From Pedobacter cryoconitis (lineage in GTDB: Bacteria; Bacteroidota; Bacteroidia; Sphingobacteriales; Sphingobacteriaceae), in assembly GCF_014207135.1 (NCBI RefSeq), contig NZ_JACHCC010000007.1, positions 1 to 64,000 on the forward strand: a stretch of DNA of 64,000 bases, read 5' to 3'. The position numbers and the translations under genes were made by a program. This document shows, piece after piece, positions 35,252 through 45,387 of this stretch; the first letter of the stretch is position 1; each line of letters starts with the position of its first letter. Under the pieces are notes generated by a model, which saw only the letters and a program-made list of their open reading frames with translations, did not search any database and had not been told where the DNA came from.

Positions 35252-36046
35252 TTAAATTATTTGCAGATCGTGTCCGGCGTAGATTAATGCAATAATGGTC
35301 AGCCCGGCGATGATACGGTACCAGCCAAATACTCTGAATCCGTGTTTGTTAAGATAACCGATAAAGCTCTTAATGGCCAGAAGGGCAACGATAAACGCAA
35401 TCACATTTGCAATAACCAAAAGCTGGATCTGATCGTGATTAATGGTATGTCCTTCTTTATAGAAGTCGTACAGTTTCTTTCCTGTAGCCGCAAACATTGT
35501 TGGAACAGCTAAGAAGAAGGAAAATTCGGCAGCTACTTTTCTGCTTAATTTCAATGACATCCCGCCCACGATACTTGCACCCGATCTGGAAGTTCCTGGA
35601 ATCATAGCCAGACACTGAAAAAATCCGATTTTTAAAGCTGTGATATAATTAATCTCTTCTTCCTCGTGGATAGTTGGTTTGTTAAACCATTTATCTACAA
35701 AAAGGAGAATTACCCCACCTACGACTAAGGATACTGCAACAGTCATTGGGCTTTCAAGCATCTGGTCAATTTTTTTACTTAATAGCAGACCAAAAACAGC
35801 TGCGGGAATAAAGGCAACGAGTAATTTAATATAGAAGTCAATAGTCTTAAAGAAACGCTTGAAATAGAGCACGACTACCGAAAGAATGGCCCCTAACTGA
35901 ATGGCAATCGTAAATAATTTTACAAACGGATCGGATGCAATTCCCATAAAGGAGGATGCAATGATCATATGACCCGTAGAAGAAACAGGCAAAAACTCGG
36001 TCAGTCCCTCTATAACAGCGAGAATGATAGCATCAATAAGTGTCAT
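35252..36046 (-). CDS. uppP: Undecaprenyl-diphosphatase UppP
   Basis: The 264-residue membrane protein of the BacA family recycles the undecaprenyl carrier lipid for peptidoglycan and other envelope polymers. It shows [16 protein letters not shown] near the N-terminus and [15 protein letters not shown] in the middle, the two halves of the active site, with about eight helices. It lies 5 bases after the DUF3098 gene in the ftsX operon, matching an envelope role. Confidence 0.96.
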   Translation of the reverse strand: MTLIDAIILAVIEGLTEFLPVSSTGHMIIASSFMGIASDPFVKLFTIAIQLGAILSVVVLYFKRFFKTIDFYIKLLVAFIPAAVFGLLLSKKIDQMLESPMTVAVSLVVGGVILLFVDKWFNKPTIHEEEEINYITALKIGFFQCLAMIPGTSRSGASIVGGMSLKLSRKVAAEFSFFLAVPTMFAATGKKLYDFYKEGHTINHDQIQLLVIANVIAFIVALLAIKSFIGYLNKHGFRVFGWYRIIAGLTIIALIYAGHDLQII

Positions 36047-36051
36047 AGGAT

Positions 36052-36276
36052 TTACTTCTTCAGTATTGCGTAAATGCCAAATCCAAAACCAAAAAGGACA
36101 ACCATAGGAGCCAGAAGGGTCTTTCTTAAATCATAGATATCAGTTGTACCTATCATCAGCAAAAAACCAACCACCACAATAGCGATGCTGATAAACAATA
36201 ACTGGTAATTCTTTTTAGTGAAAACCAATTCACTTTTAGTGTCCTGCGTTGCAGAACTAGTTTTTTTCTCGGTCAT
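36052..36276 (-). CDS. DUF3098 small membrane protein
   Basis: The 74-residue protein has two membrane helices (about residues 27-44 and 54-71) after a polar N-terminus, matching DUF3098, a Bacteroidota family almost always found beside ftsX. Its ATG overlaps the ftsX stop codon by one base (TAATG), indicating coupled translation. Its function is unknown; a role with FtsX or UppP is suggested by position only. Confidence 0.85.
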   Translation of the reverse strand: MTEKKTSSATQDTKSELVFTKKNYQLLFISIAIVVVGFLLMIGTTDIYDLRKTLLAPMVVLFGFGFGIYAILKK

Positions 36277-37154
36277 TATCTGTAAAGGTCGTAAATTTTT
36301 AGACGTAAATATTTGCTTACTGCAAAGGTCGTACTCAGGGCAGTCAGGAAAATACCCATACCTACCAGACCAAGCAGCACGATACCAAACTCGGTATAAT
36401 TTCTTAAAATAATAATTTCAGGAATTTCTTTCTGCGCATAGTAAAGCATGCCCAGCAAAATAATGATGGCAATGAAGGAAGCTATCAAACCGTGTAACAT
36501 AGCCCAGAAAATAAAGGGCTTACGGATGAAATTTTTAGTAGCACCTACCAGTTGCATGCTTTTAATCAGGAAACGCTGAGAATAAATGGCCAGTCTGATC
36601 GTATTGTTAATCAGGGCCACAGAAATGACTAAAAGGATAGCTGCAAATCCAAGTACAATCAGTCCGATTGTTTTAATGTTTTTGTTAACCATATCAATTA
36701 ATGAACTCTGATAGATCACTTCTTTAACCACGGGGTTCTTGCTGATATTTGCTTTCAGGGCATCTATACTTTTGTTGTTTGCATAGTCTGCTTTCAGATA
36801 GACATCAACTGTAGAAAGTAGTGGATTATAGCCGAGGAAGTTTACAAAATCTTCGCCTAAATCCTGCGTCAGGTTTTTGGCAGCGAGCTCTTTGTTAACA
36901 TATTGTGTCTGCTTAATGGCCGGATTGGCATTCAGTTCTTTCTGAAATTGAAGCACATCGGCTTCTTTTGCACCCTCGTCAACAATGATGTTTAATACAA
37001 TATTCTCTTTTACATAGTTAGAAAGGTTCTTTGCATGTACAAGGAGTAATCCCAATACGCCAAGCATCAACAAAACCAGGGTTATACTAAATATAGTGGA
37101 GATATAAATGGTTTTCGTCTTCTTAGAAGCATCACTGACTTCAAATTCTTCCAT
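36276..37154 (-). CDS. ftsX: Cell division protein FtsX
   Basis: The 292-residue protein has the FtsX layout: one N-terminal helix (about residues 17-40), a periplasmic domain (about 45-160) and three C-terminal helices. It is the membrane part of the FtsEX complex, which controls peptidoglycan hydrolases at division. No ftsE gene is adjacent, as is usual in Bacteroidota. It is the first gene of the operon; a -7-like TATTTTCG lies at minus 37193-37186. Confidence 0.9.
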   Translation of the reverse strand: MEEFEVSDASKKTKTIYISTIFSITLVLLMLGVLGLLLVHAKNLSNYVKENIVLNIIVDEGAKEADVLQFQKELNANPAIKQTQYVNKELAAKNLTQDLGEDFVNFLGYNPLLSTVDVYLKADYANNKSIDALKANISKNPVVKEVIYQSSLIDMVNKNIKTIGLIVLGFAAILLVISVALINNTIRLAIYSQRFLIKSMQLVGATKNFIRKPFIFWAMLHGLIASFIAIIILLGMLYYAQKEIPEIIILRNYTEFGIVLLGLVGMGIFLTALSTTFAVSKYLRLKIYDLYR

Positions 37155-37299
37155 ATGTTATGTGTTGAGTATTTTTTATGTTCTGCGAAAATAAAAAAAT
37201 ATATGCAAACTATGTGCCTTTTAAACGGGTAAAATATCTTGTTTGGTATGAATATCACTGATATGTACAAAGTTCTTTTCATAACCTCCTTTATTTCTT

Positions 37300-37307
37300 T
37301 ATTTTCG
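37300..37307 (+). promoter_or_regulatory. -7 box of the leuS promoter
   Basis: TATTTTCG, one base off TAnnTTTG, lies 23 bases before the leuS ATG. The divergent ftsX promoter carries the same variant at 37186-37193 on the minus strand. Confidence 0.4.
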
Positions 37308-37330
37308 CCGTATATAAAGGATTACTTGTA

Positions 37331-40129
37331 ATGGATTACCAATTTAAAGAAATAGAACAGAAGTGGCAGGGGTTTTGGGCAGCAAACCATACGTTTAAAG
37401 CAGAAGCATCATCAGCTAAACCTAAATTTTATGTGCTGGATATGTTTCCATATCCATCAGGAGCAGGCCTGCATGTCGGCCATCCGCTGGGCTATATTGC
37501 CTCCGATATATTTTCAAGATACAAAAGATTAAAGGGATTCAATGTTTTACATCCTATGGGATATGATTCATTTGGTTTACCCGCAGAACAATACGCTATA
37601 CAAACCGGTCAGCATCCTGCTTTAACTACTGAAGCAAATATCAGTACTTATCGCCGTCAGCTGGATCAGATTGGTTTTTCATTTGACTGGAGCCGTGAAA
37701 TCCGCACAAGCGAACCAGAATATTATAAATGGACGCAATGGATCTTTATGCAATTGTTCAATTCCTGGTATAACCTGGAGACAGACAAGGCAGAAGATAT
37801 CAGTACACTGATTGAAAAATTGAATACAGTAGGAAGTGCTGGGGTAAAAGCAGCAAGTGATGAGGATGTGAAAACGTTGTTGCCTTCTGACTGGGCAGCA
37901 CTGACTGCTGAAGAAAAACAGGAAGAACTGTTGAAATACAGATTGACATTTTTGAAAGAGAGTACAGTGAACTGGTGCGCGGCACTGGGAACGGTACTGG
38001 CGAATGATGAAGTGAAAGATGGTTTTTCTGAACGTGGTGGTCATCCTGTGGAGCAGAAAAAAATGATGCAGTGGAGCATGCGTATTTCTGCTTATGCAGA
38101 ACGTTTGCTGCAAGGCCTGAACACAATTGACTGGCCGGAGCCGGTTAAAGAAATGCAGCGTAACTGGATTGGGAAAAGTGCAGGTGCGAGTGTGCGTTTC
38201 AAAATCGAAACGGGTACTGAAGTTTTGCCTGCTGATTACATCGAGGTATTTACAACTCGTGTAGATACTCTTTTTGGTGTTTCTTACGTAGTTCTTGCAC
38301 CCGAGCATGAACTGGTTGCTGCACTGACTACACCTGAGCAGGAGAATGATATTAAAAATTATATTGCCCAGACTAAAAAGAAGTCTGAGTTAGACCGCAT
38401 GGCGGATACAAAAACAGTTTCTGGTGCATTTACTGGTACCTATGTAATTAACCCTGTCAGCGGAGAACGTGTTCAGTTATGGATCGCAGATTATGTCCTT
38501 GCCGGTTATGGTACAGGAGCTGTGATGGGTGTGCCAAGTGGTGATCAGCGTGACTGGTTATTTGCAACTCATTTTGGTTTGCCAATTGTTCCGATCCTGG
38601 ATGCACAACAAGAAATTGAACTGCATGCAGATCCAACTAAAGAGGGTAAGTATATCAATTCGGGCTTCATTAATGGAATGAATTATGCCGAAGCAGTAGC
38701 TACTTTAAATACCTGGCTGGAAGAACAGAAAGTAGGTAAAGCCAAAGTAAACTTCCGGATGCGGGATGCTATATTTGGTCGTCAGCGTTACTGGGGAGAG
38801 CCTATTCCAGTATATTTTAATAATGGCCTGCCTTATCTGATTAAAGAAGAGGAATTACCGTTGTTATTACCAGAAGTAGATAAATATCTGCCAACAGAAA
38901 CAGGAGAACCGCCATTAGGCAGAGCCGAAAACTGGACTTATGAGAATCAATATACTTACGAACTGAGTACTATGCCAGGGTGGGCGGGTTCAAGCTGGTA
39001 TTGGTATCGTTATATGGATGCGCACAATAATACCGCATTTGCTGGTCAGGAAGCCATTGCTTACTGGAAGGATGTAGATTTGTATATCGGTGGTGCTGAA
39101 CACGCAACCGGTCACTTGCTTTACAGCCGTTTCTGGAACAAATTCCTGAAAGACCTGGGTTATGTGAAGGAAGAAGAACCCTTCAAAAAACTGATCAACC
39201 AGGGAATGATCCAGGGCCGCAGTAATTTTGTTTACCGTGTGGTTGATGAAACAGGCAGAGGAACAAATACCTTAGTTTCTCATGGTTTAAAAAATGATTA
39301 TAAAACTTCTGCATTACACGTAGATGTGAATATTGTGGATAATGAGATCCTGAATATTGAGCAATTCAAATTATTCAGACCAGAATTTAAGGATGCAGAA
39401 TTCATACTGGAAAATGGTAAATATATCTGCGGTGTTGAGGTAGAGAAAATGTCTAAATCTAAATTCAACGTAGTTAATCCGGATGTACTGATTGCCAGTT
39501 ATGGTGCAGATACCTTAAGGATGTATGAAATGTTTTTAGGACCACTGGAACAAAGTAAACCATGGAACACTAATGGAATTGAAGGTGTATTCAAATTCCT
39601 GCGTAAATTCTGGCGTTTGTTCCATAATGACGCATGGGAATTCAGCGTGTCGGATGAAGAACCTGGCAAAGCAGAATTAAAGGCATTACATAAGATTATT
39701 AAAAAGGTACAGGATGATGTAGAGCGTTTCTCTTTCAATACTTCTGTATCCAGTTTCATGATTGCTGTCAATGAATTAACGGATCTTAAATGTAATAAAC
39801 GCAGTATCCTGCAAGACCTGGTTATTGTACTTTCTCCTTACGCTCCGCATATCACTGAAGAACTGTGGTCATTACTCGGTAATCAAGGAAGCTTGTCATA
39901 TGCAGCTTATCCGGAATTTAATCCGTCATACCTGATCGAAGATGAATTCAGCTACCCTGTTTCTGTAAATGGAAAAACAAGATTGAATTTAAGTTTGAGC
40001 CTGACACTGGAGGCTAAAGAAATCGAAGAGATTGTACTGGCTGATGAGCAGGTTCAGAAATATCTGGAAGGGAAGACACCTAAGAAGGTAATTATCGTAA
40101 AAGGCCGTATTGTAAATATCGTAGTTTAA
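37331..40129 (+). CDS. leuS: Leucyl-tRNA synthetase
   Basis: The 932-residue class I synthetase charges tRNA-Leu. The HIGH motif is HVGH at 48-51 (PYPSGAGLHVGHPLGY) and KMSKS is at about 706-710. The editing domain lies between. An insertion near 160-215 (residues rich in Glu and Ala) is typical of Bacteroidota LeuRS. Length and motifs are normal. Confidence 0.97.
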   Translation: MDYQFKEIEQKWQGFWAANHTFKAEASSAKPKFYVLDMFPYPSGAGLHVGHPLGYIASDIFSRYKRLKGFNVLHPMGYDSFGLPAEQYAIQTGQHPALTTEANISTYRRQLDQIGFSFDWSREIRTSEPEYYKWTQWIFMQLFNSWYNLETDKAEDISTLIEKLNTVGSAGVKAASDEDVKTLLPSDWAALTAEEKQEELLKYRLTFLKESTVNWCAALGTVLANDEVKDGFSERGGHPVEQKKMMQWSMRISAYAERLLQGLNTIDWPEPVKEMQRNWIGKSAGASVRFKIETGTEVLPADYIEVFTTRVDTLFGVSYVVLAPEHELVAALTTPEQENDIKNYIAQTKKKSELDRMADTKTVSGAFTGTYVINPVSGERVQLWIADYVLAGYGTGAVMGVPSGDQRDWLFATHFGLPIVPILDAQQEIELHADPTKEGKYINSGFINGMNYAEAVATLNTWLEEQKVGKAKVNFRMRDAIFGRQRYWGEPIPVYFNNGLPYLIKEEELPLLLPEVDKYLPTETGEPPLGRAENWTYENQYTYELSTMPGWAGSSWYWYRYMDAHNNTAFAGQEAIAYWKDVDLYIGGAEHATGHLLYSRFWNKFLKDLGYVKEEEPFKKLINQGMIQGRSNFVYRVVDETGRGTNTLVSHGLKNDYKTSALHVDVNIVDNEILNIEQFKLFRPEFKDAEFILENGKYICGVEVEKMSKSKFNVVNPDVLIASYGADTLRMYEMFLGPLEQSKPWNTNGIEGVFKFLRKFWRLFHNDAWEFSVSDEEPGKAELKALHKIIKKVQDDVERFSFNTSVSSFMIAVNELTDLKCNKRSILQDLVIVLSPYAPHITEELWSLLGNQGSLSYAAYPEFNPSYLIEDEFSYPVSVNGKTRLNLSLSLTLEAKEIEEIVLADEQVQKYLEGKTPKKVIIVKGRIVNIVV

Positions 40130-40151
40130 TATTTTTACCGGATTAATGATC

Positions 40152-40192
40152 AAAAGGTTATTAAGGCATGTTTGTCTTAATAACCTTTTTTA
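40152..40192 (+). terminator. Terminator of leuS
   Basis: AAAAGGTTATTAAGGCA and TGTCTTAATAACCTTTTTT pair around a small loop, followed by a T tract. Confidence 0.82.
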
Positions 40193-40353
40193 GTATAGGC
40201 TGTATTTTGATCGAATGTAACATTTGTGCTGAGCTGAAGTGTTTAATTGAGCTGAGGTGCTGAACGTAAACAATTTACCGGTAAATTCGCGCCGTTCGCC
40301 GGGAAAATGATTCCTGTTGTCGGAAACTATTTAATATAGCGGTGTAACAAAAT

Positions 40354-40361
40354 TAAATTTG
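40354..40361 (+). promoter_or_regulatory. -7 box of the receptor gene promoter
   Basis: TAAATTTG matches TAnnTTTG exactly. The predicted leader to the ATG at 40404 is about 39 bases. Confidence 0.45.
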
Positions 40362-40403
40362 ATCAGACTAATGCAATACTGATTCACACACTATTACAAA
40401 ATT

Positions 40404-42833
40404 ATGAAAAGACTATTACTATTGTTTGCCTTCCTGGGAATGATGATACAGGCTAATGCGCAATTCACTTTAGGCGGGGGAGGACAAAAAGTAACTATCA
40501 CGGGTAGAATTAGCGCGGTGATTACTGACTCCGCGACAAAAGCACCTGTTGACTATGCTACCGTATCACTCATCAGAGTTAAGGATAATAAATCGGTTAA
40601 TGGCGGGGTAACTGACGCCAAAGGTAAAGTCGTATTACAAAATGTAGCTCCTGATCAATATAAACTATCGATCGGTTTCATGGGGTATAAAAGTAAAACG
40701 ATACTGGTAAAAACCAGTCAGGAAAAACCGGATTTAAATTTGGGCAATATCCTGCTGACCAGCACATCGAGTAACCTGAAAGAAGTGGCCATCGTAGGTA
40801 AAACACCTATGGTAGAAACTAAAATTGATAAACTGGTTTACAACGCAGAACAGGATGTGACCACGGCTGGTGGTAATGCAAGTGATGTGATGCGTAAGGT
40901 TCCGATGGTTTCGGTTGATATTGACGGAAACCCTTCCTTACGTGGAAGTTCTGCTGTAAGAGTATTAATTAACGGAAAGCCTTCGGGAACAATGTCTAAC
41001 AGTGTAGCGGATGCTTTAAAAATGATCCCTGCTGAAGAAATCAAGAGTGTAGAGGTAATCACCAGTCCTTCGGCAAAATACGACGCTGAAGGTTCAGGGG
41101 GAATTATCAATATTATCACTAAAAAGAAAACAGCACAAGGGGTTAACGGAACTGTAGGTGCTTCATTGGGTACACGTCAGAATAATGGAAATTTTAGTCT
41201 GAATGTGAAACAGGGCCGTCTTGGAATTACCTCAAGTTTTGGTGGGCAATATGCTATCCCGCAAAATACAAGGGTAGTTTCACAGAATGATAATTATACT
41301 AGTAATATGTTTAATTCTCAGGATGGTTATACGAAAGCGAAGAGATATGGTTATACAGGTAGTGTTGGATTGGATTATGATATTAACGGATATAACAGTC
41401 TCTCAACGAATATTAAATATAACGATTTCTCCAATGGTTCGAACGGGAGTTTTAATGGAACAAACAGATTACTGGATAGTGTTACCAGCCGTTATCTGCG
41501 TACTTCATCGAACGATAACAGTCTGAATAATATAGACTGGAGTGCTGACTACAGGAAAACGACTAAAAAAGAAGGGGAAGAATTTACTGTTTCCGGACAA
41601 GCTAGTTTTGGCAGAAATACAGCTAAATTTAATACACTGGTAACTGATCCGTCTGGCGCAGCCGTTGGCCCCGCGCTGATTGGTGATAATACCGGTAAAA
41701 ATAATGAGTATACTTTGCAAACGGATTATGTATATCCATTTAGTAAAAATGTGATCCTGGAAACGGGTGTTAAAGGAATACTCAGGAATATTAAAAGTAA
41801 ATATGAAAGCAGTGACCAGGATTTTGACTATAAACAGGATGTAGGAGCTGCCTACGGTGTTTTAAGTTTCAAACTGGCTAAAACGGTTGACGTTAAAGGT
41901 GGGCTGAGAGCTGAATACACTGATATTCACGGTGTATCCGGGTCCTCACTGAATTTTAATAATAATTATTTTAACCTGTTTCCAAGTGCTATAATTTCAA
42001 AAACGCTGAAAGGAAATTCTACGCTGAAGCTAAGTTATAACAGAAGAATGCAGAGACCAAGTCTGTCTTATCTGAATCCTTTCCTGAACAGAAACGATCC
42101 GCAGAACCAGCAGCAGGGTAATCCAAGTTTAAGTCCTGAATTAAGTGATATTGTAGAGCTGGGTTATTCTACCTTCATTAAGGGCTCTATCATTAATGCG
42201 TCTATCTTTTACAGAAATACCCAGGATGTGATCCAGAGTTTATTCATTCCTGAAAAAAGTCTGACTACTTATTTCAATGTGGGTAAAAATAAATCCTATG
42301 GTGCGAATGTGTTTGCTACTTATAACCCATTACCAAAATGGACATTGATGGGGAACTTCAGTTTAAATACTTATGATTTACTCAATACACAAACTAATGA
42401 AAGAAGTGGTGTTTATGTGAATTATTCAGCATTTGCAAGATCGGCTATTTCGTTTAACGGTGGTTGGAATACAGAGATTTTCGGAGTTTATAATTCTGAA
42501 AAAAGAGTTTTCCAGAATACGTCTGGACCAATGGTTTTTTATGGTGGTGCCTTCAAGAAGGATATCATGAAAAAGAAAGCAACAGTAGGGATCAATGTAC
42601 TGAATGTATTCTCGCGTGATTTACACATCAGAAATGAAAGTAAAGGCGATACGTTCCTGCAGAGCACTAATATTTATTATCCTTTACGCTCTTTTGGAGT
42701 CAACTTCAGTTATAAGTTTGGTAAAGTGAGCTTTACTTCCAAAAAGAAAAAAGGGATCAATAATGATGACTTAAAACAGGAAGAAGGAGCCGGTGGATTA
42801 GGCGGTGGTGCAACGGGCGGCCCTAAACAATAA
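40404..42833 (+). CDS. TonB-dependent-receptor-like outer-membrane protein
   Basis: The 809-residue protein has a signal peptide (ending ANAQ, about residue 20), a carboxypeptidase-regulatory-like domain (about 33-120, DSATKAPVDYATVSL), a plug domain (about 135-230, VMRKVPMVSVDIDGNPSLRG and IKSVEVITSPSAKYDAEG), and a long beta-barrel (about 260-780). This layout is that of OMP_b-brl_3 outer-membrane proteins. The C-terminus is an unusual Gly-rich tail (GAGGLGGGATGGPKQ) after a basic patch. The substrate is unknown; no SusD partner is nearby. Confidence 0.88.
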   Translation: MKRLLLLFAFLGMMIQANAQFTLGGGGQKVTITGRISAVITDSATKAPVDYATVSLIRVKDNKSVNGGVTDAKGKVVLQNVAPDQYKLSIGFMGYKSKTILVKTSQEKPDLNLGNILLTSTSSNLKEVAIVGKTPMVETKIDKLVYNAEQDVTTAGGNASDVMRKVPMVSVDIDGNPSLRGSSAVRVLINGKPSGTMSNSVADALKMIPAEEIKSVEVITSPSAKYDAEGSGGIINIITKKKTAQGVNGTVGASLGTRQNNGNFSLNVKQGRLGITSSFGGQYAIPQNTRVVSQNDNYTSNMFNSQDGYTKAKRYGYTGSVGLDYDINGYNSLSTNIKYNDFSNGSNGSFNGTNRLLDSVTSRYLRTSSNDNSLNNIDWSADYRKTTKKEGEEFTVSGQASFGRNTAKFNTLVTDPSGAAVGPALIGDNTGKNNEYTLQTDYVYPFSKNVILETGVKGILRNIKSKYESSDQDFDYKQDVGAAYGVLSFKLAKTVDVKGGLRAEYTDIHGVSGSSLNFNNNYFNLFPSAIISKTLKGNSTLKLSYNRRMQRPSLSYLNPFLNRNDPQNQQQGNPSLSPELSDIVELGYSTFIKGSIINASIFYRNTQDVIQSLFIPEKSLTTYFNVGKNKSYGANVFATYNPLPKWTLMGNFSLNTYDLLNTQTNERSGVYVNYSAFARSAISFNGGWNTEIFGVYNSEKRVFQNTSGPMVFYGGAFKKDIMKKKATVGINVLNVFSRDLHIRNESKGDTFLQSTNIYYPLRSFGVNFSYKFGKVSFTSKKKKGINNDDLKQEEGAGGLGGGATGGPKQ

Positions 42834-42852
42834 GAAAAAATTAAGATGAAGA

Positions 42853-42889
42853 GACCGTCTCCTAAGCAATTAAGAGACGGTTTTTTTTG
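42853..42889 (+). terminator. Terminator of the receptor gene
   Basis: ACCGTCTCCT and AAGAGACGGT pair around CAATT-like loop bases and are followed by eight T residues. Confidence 0.82.
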
Positions 42890-42980
42890 TAAATTTTTAT
42901 AAGGATAGTTTTCATTGGCATTTTAATTGTATTGTAGTATTAACCAGGTGTGATTATAATGATTGTAAGGAAATGGTACC

Positions 42981-42988
42981 TATATTTG
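42981..42988 (+). promoter_or_regulatory. -7 box of the GT25 gene, short leader
   Basis: TATATTTG is an exact match and predicts a leader of only about 10 bases before the ATG at 43002. Confidence 0.5.
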
Positions 42989-43001
42989 CCTGGTAATTTA
43001 T

Positions 43002-43706
43002 ATGAAGACTTATATCATTCACGTTAGCCATGCTTCTGACAGAAAAAAGCATATTGATAAACAGTTAAAAGGTAAAATAACTGATGTGCATTTTGTGCTG
43101 GAAGGGGATAAGGAAAAGTTATCTGACCAGATTATCTCTAAATATTTTACAGGCGGAATGGCATGTATATCGGGGGGGACTTCCTGCGCATTAAAACATA
43201 TCCTGGCTTATGAAGATGTTAAACGGCATAACATTGATTATGCGGTTATTCTGGAGGATGACATCTTTTTAGATGATCAGTTTATGGAGGCGGTTGAAAA
43301 TGTGTTAACAGAAATCAAGAAAGATAAAATCAGTAATTTTATCATCAGCCTGGAAGATTCAAGTCTGAGATATGTGAAAGGGAGCACAAGGAAGAAAGGG
43401 AAATTTCTGTACAGGGAATCATATGGCAGAATGGCCGGTGCATACATGATCGATAATCAGGCGGCAAATAGTCTGATCGATAAATTAAATCAGGATAAAT
43501 GTGGTATGCCGATTGATTTTTTTCATAATTATTGTGCCGATCACAAAATTATAGATATCTACTGGATACATCCGACAATTGCAACTCAGGGAACTTTAAA
43601 CGGGAGTATGAATTCTCTTATTGATCCTACACCCAGAAGTTTTTTCAAAAGGATGTCTTTTAAAATGCACAAGAAATATAAACAGCTGCTTTGGTTATCC
43701 CGGTAG
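43002..43706 (+). CDS. Glycosyltransferase family 25
   Basis: The 234-residue protein matches the LPS-type family 25 pattern: an N-terminal KTYIIHVSHASDRKKHIDKQ, CALKHILAYEDV, and the metal-binding acidic triplet in YAVILEDDIFLDD (about residue 84-96). AYMIDNQAANSLIDKL follows. It should transfer a sugar, often galactose, to lipopolysaccharide or another envelope glycan. It is a single gene, not part of a polysaccharide cluster. Confidence 0.85.
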   Translation: MKTYIIHVSHASDRKKHIDKQLKGKITDVHFVLEGDKEKLSDQIISKYFTGGMACISGGTSCALKHILAYEDVKRHNIDYAVILEDDIFLDDQFMEAVENVLTEIKKDKISNFIISLEDSSLRYVKGSTRKKGKFLYRESYGRMAGAYMIDNQAANSLIDKLNQDKCGMPIDFFHNYCADHKIIDIYWIHPTIATQGTLNGSMNSLIDPTPRSFFKRMSFKMHKKYKQLLWLSR

Positions 43707-43710
43707 GTCT

Positions 43711-45342
43711 TTATATTTTTTTTACGCGTTTTAAAATCATAAGACTCAGTGGGTTAATTGGATATCCTGTGATGTTGTTCTGAAGCATAGTGACAGACTG
43801 GTCATAGAGGATTGGTACTATAGAGGCATTTTCTATAACCATATTATCCATTTTCTGATATAAAATAAAGCGTTTTTTTGAATCGTTCTCATAATAACTC
43901 TGCTCAAACAGACGGTCAAATTCTTTGTTGAAATAGCCGGTGTAATTAGGTCCATAGGGTACGCGGTTTTTCGAATAGAATACAGAAAGATAGTTCTCTG
44001 CATCCGCATAATCAGCAATCCAGGAGCCTCTGAAAAAATTGACCTCATTCTTAGACATTAATTCACGCAGGCTGGAACTGGGAGTGACATCAACTTTTAC
44101 CCTGATGCCCAGTGAATTTAATTCTCCCTGGATGAATTCAATCAGATCTTTATAAGTGGTAGAAGTACTCAGTGTTAATTCTGACATCCCTTTCCCATGT
44201 GGAAAGCCTGCTTCTGCCAATAATTTGGCTGCTTTGACCGGATCATAGTGGTAACCTATGACCTTTGTGCTGTCAAATCCAGGCATTCCTTTGGGGACAA
44301 ATCCGGAAGTAGCTGGTGTACCAGTGCTGTTCCGCAGATATTTGATCAGCTTTGCTTTATCTATAGCGTAATTAATTGCCTGACGTACTTTTTTAAATCT
44401 CAGTGGAGAGTTTTTGACAATGGATTTTGAAGTATCTACTAATATACCAACGTATTCAGTGCATAAATAGGGGCCTTTGATCAATTGAAATTTACCTTTG
44501 TATTTACTGGTCATATGACCGCTTTTGGTCAGAATATCGTCGCGGTAACTCCCGTCAACGCTATAGAAGAAGTCAAGGTCTTTTTTGATAAAGGACATAA
44601 ATGCACTTTGCTTATCACTGATAAATGAAACTTTAACCGCATCGAGATAAGGAAGTCTGTGCCCGTTTTCCTTTTCCCAGTAATTCTCGTTTTTCAGCAG
44701 AACCAGAATTTCTTCTTCTTTCCAGTATTTAAAGCGAAAGGGGCCAGTGCCTATGGGATGGCTCCTGAAATCTTTTCCGTAATGGTCCACTACCTCATGG
44801 GGGACAACCACGCAATACTGTGTAGTCAGCAGGTTGATGAATGCCGGAAATGGTTTGGTCAGGCTGATGACCAGTGTACTGTCGTTAACTGCTTTAAAGC
44901 TATGACTGTCTTTTACTTTATCACTGAATATCCAGCCGCCTGAAGAAGCGACTTTAGGATCTATCAGCCGGTTGAAACTGTATACAAAATCTGCCGCAAC
45001 TACTTTTCTTCCTTTTCCTTTGCTGAACAGTGGATCGTCATGAAAGAAAACATCATCGCGTAAATGAAAGGTATAGCATAATCCATCAGTTGTTATTTCC
45101 CATGACCTGGCAATTGCAGGTACAGGATTCAGCTGGCTGTCCGCCTGTACCAGACCGTTAAAAAGCTGGTTCATCATCCATATTGCCGGCTGATTACGTG
45201 CAAAGGCAGGATCCAGTGAGGTAAGGCTCTGATCAAAGTTGAGGTTAAAGACTTTTTTTTCTTTATCATCAGCCTTAAAATGACAGCTATACAGTGCAAT
45301 AATGCATAAAGTGCAAAAAATATTTTTTATAATTCGGGGCAT
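43711..45342 (-). CDS. Peptide-type ABC solute-binding lipoprotein
   Basis: The 543-residue protein starts with a lipoprotein signal (CIIALYSC) and has the family 5 extracellular solute-binding fold (SLDPAFARNQ near the start, IGTGPFRFKYWKEEEILVL, INYAIDKAKLIKYLRNSTGT, then PYGPNYTGYFNKEFDRL). It should bind oligopeptides or similar ligands in the periplasm. No permease or ATPase gene is near. ATG 45342 was chosen over an upstream start at 45369, because it gives the clean lipobox. Confidence 0.87.
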   Translation of the reverse strand: MPRIIKNIFCTLCIIALYSCHFKADDKEKKVFNLNFDQSLTSLDPAFARNQPAIWMMNQLFNGLVQADSQLNPVPAIARSWEITTDGLCYTFHLRDDVFFHDDPLFSKGKGRKVVAADFVYSFNRLIDPKVASSGGWIFSDKVKDSHSFKAVNDSTLVISLTKPFPAFINLLTTQYCVVVPHEVVDHYGKDFRSHPIGTGPFRFKYWKEEEILVLLKNENYWEKENGHRLPYLDAVKVSFISDKQSAFMSFIKKDLDFFYSVDGSYRDDILTKSGHMTSKYKGKFQLIKGPYLCTEYVGILVDTSKSIVKNSPLRFKKVRQAINYAIDKAKLIKYLRNSTGTPATSGFVPKGMPGFDSTKVIGYHYDPVKAAKLLAEAGFPHGKGMSELTLSTSTTYKDLIEFIQGELNSLGIRVKVDVTPSSSLRELMSKNEVNFFRGSWIADYADAENYLSVFYSKNRVPYGPNYTGYFNKEFDRLFEQSYYENDSKKRFILYQKMDNMVIENASIVPILYDQSVTMLQNNITGYPINPLSLMILKRVKKI

Positions 45343-45356
45343 CAGATCAGGAATAT

Positions 45357-45364
45357 TACTTTTG
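45357..45364 (+). promoter_or_regulatory. -7 box before the 151-residue gene
   Basis: TACTTTTG matches TAnnTTTG exactly. The predicted leader to the ATG at 45388 is about 20 bases. It lies in the short divergent spacer with the solute-binding gene. Confidence 0.48.
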
Positions 45365-45387
45365 CACAAAGTAATAAATTAATCACT

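Noticed and set aside
37679..38308. 209-codon minus-strand frame
   Set aside because: It lies inside leuS, which is complete; the product is Cys/Phe/His-rich with no recognisable domain.
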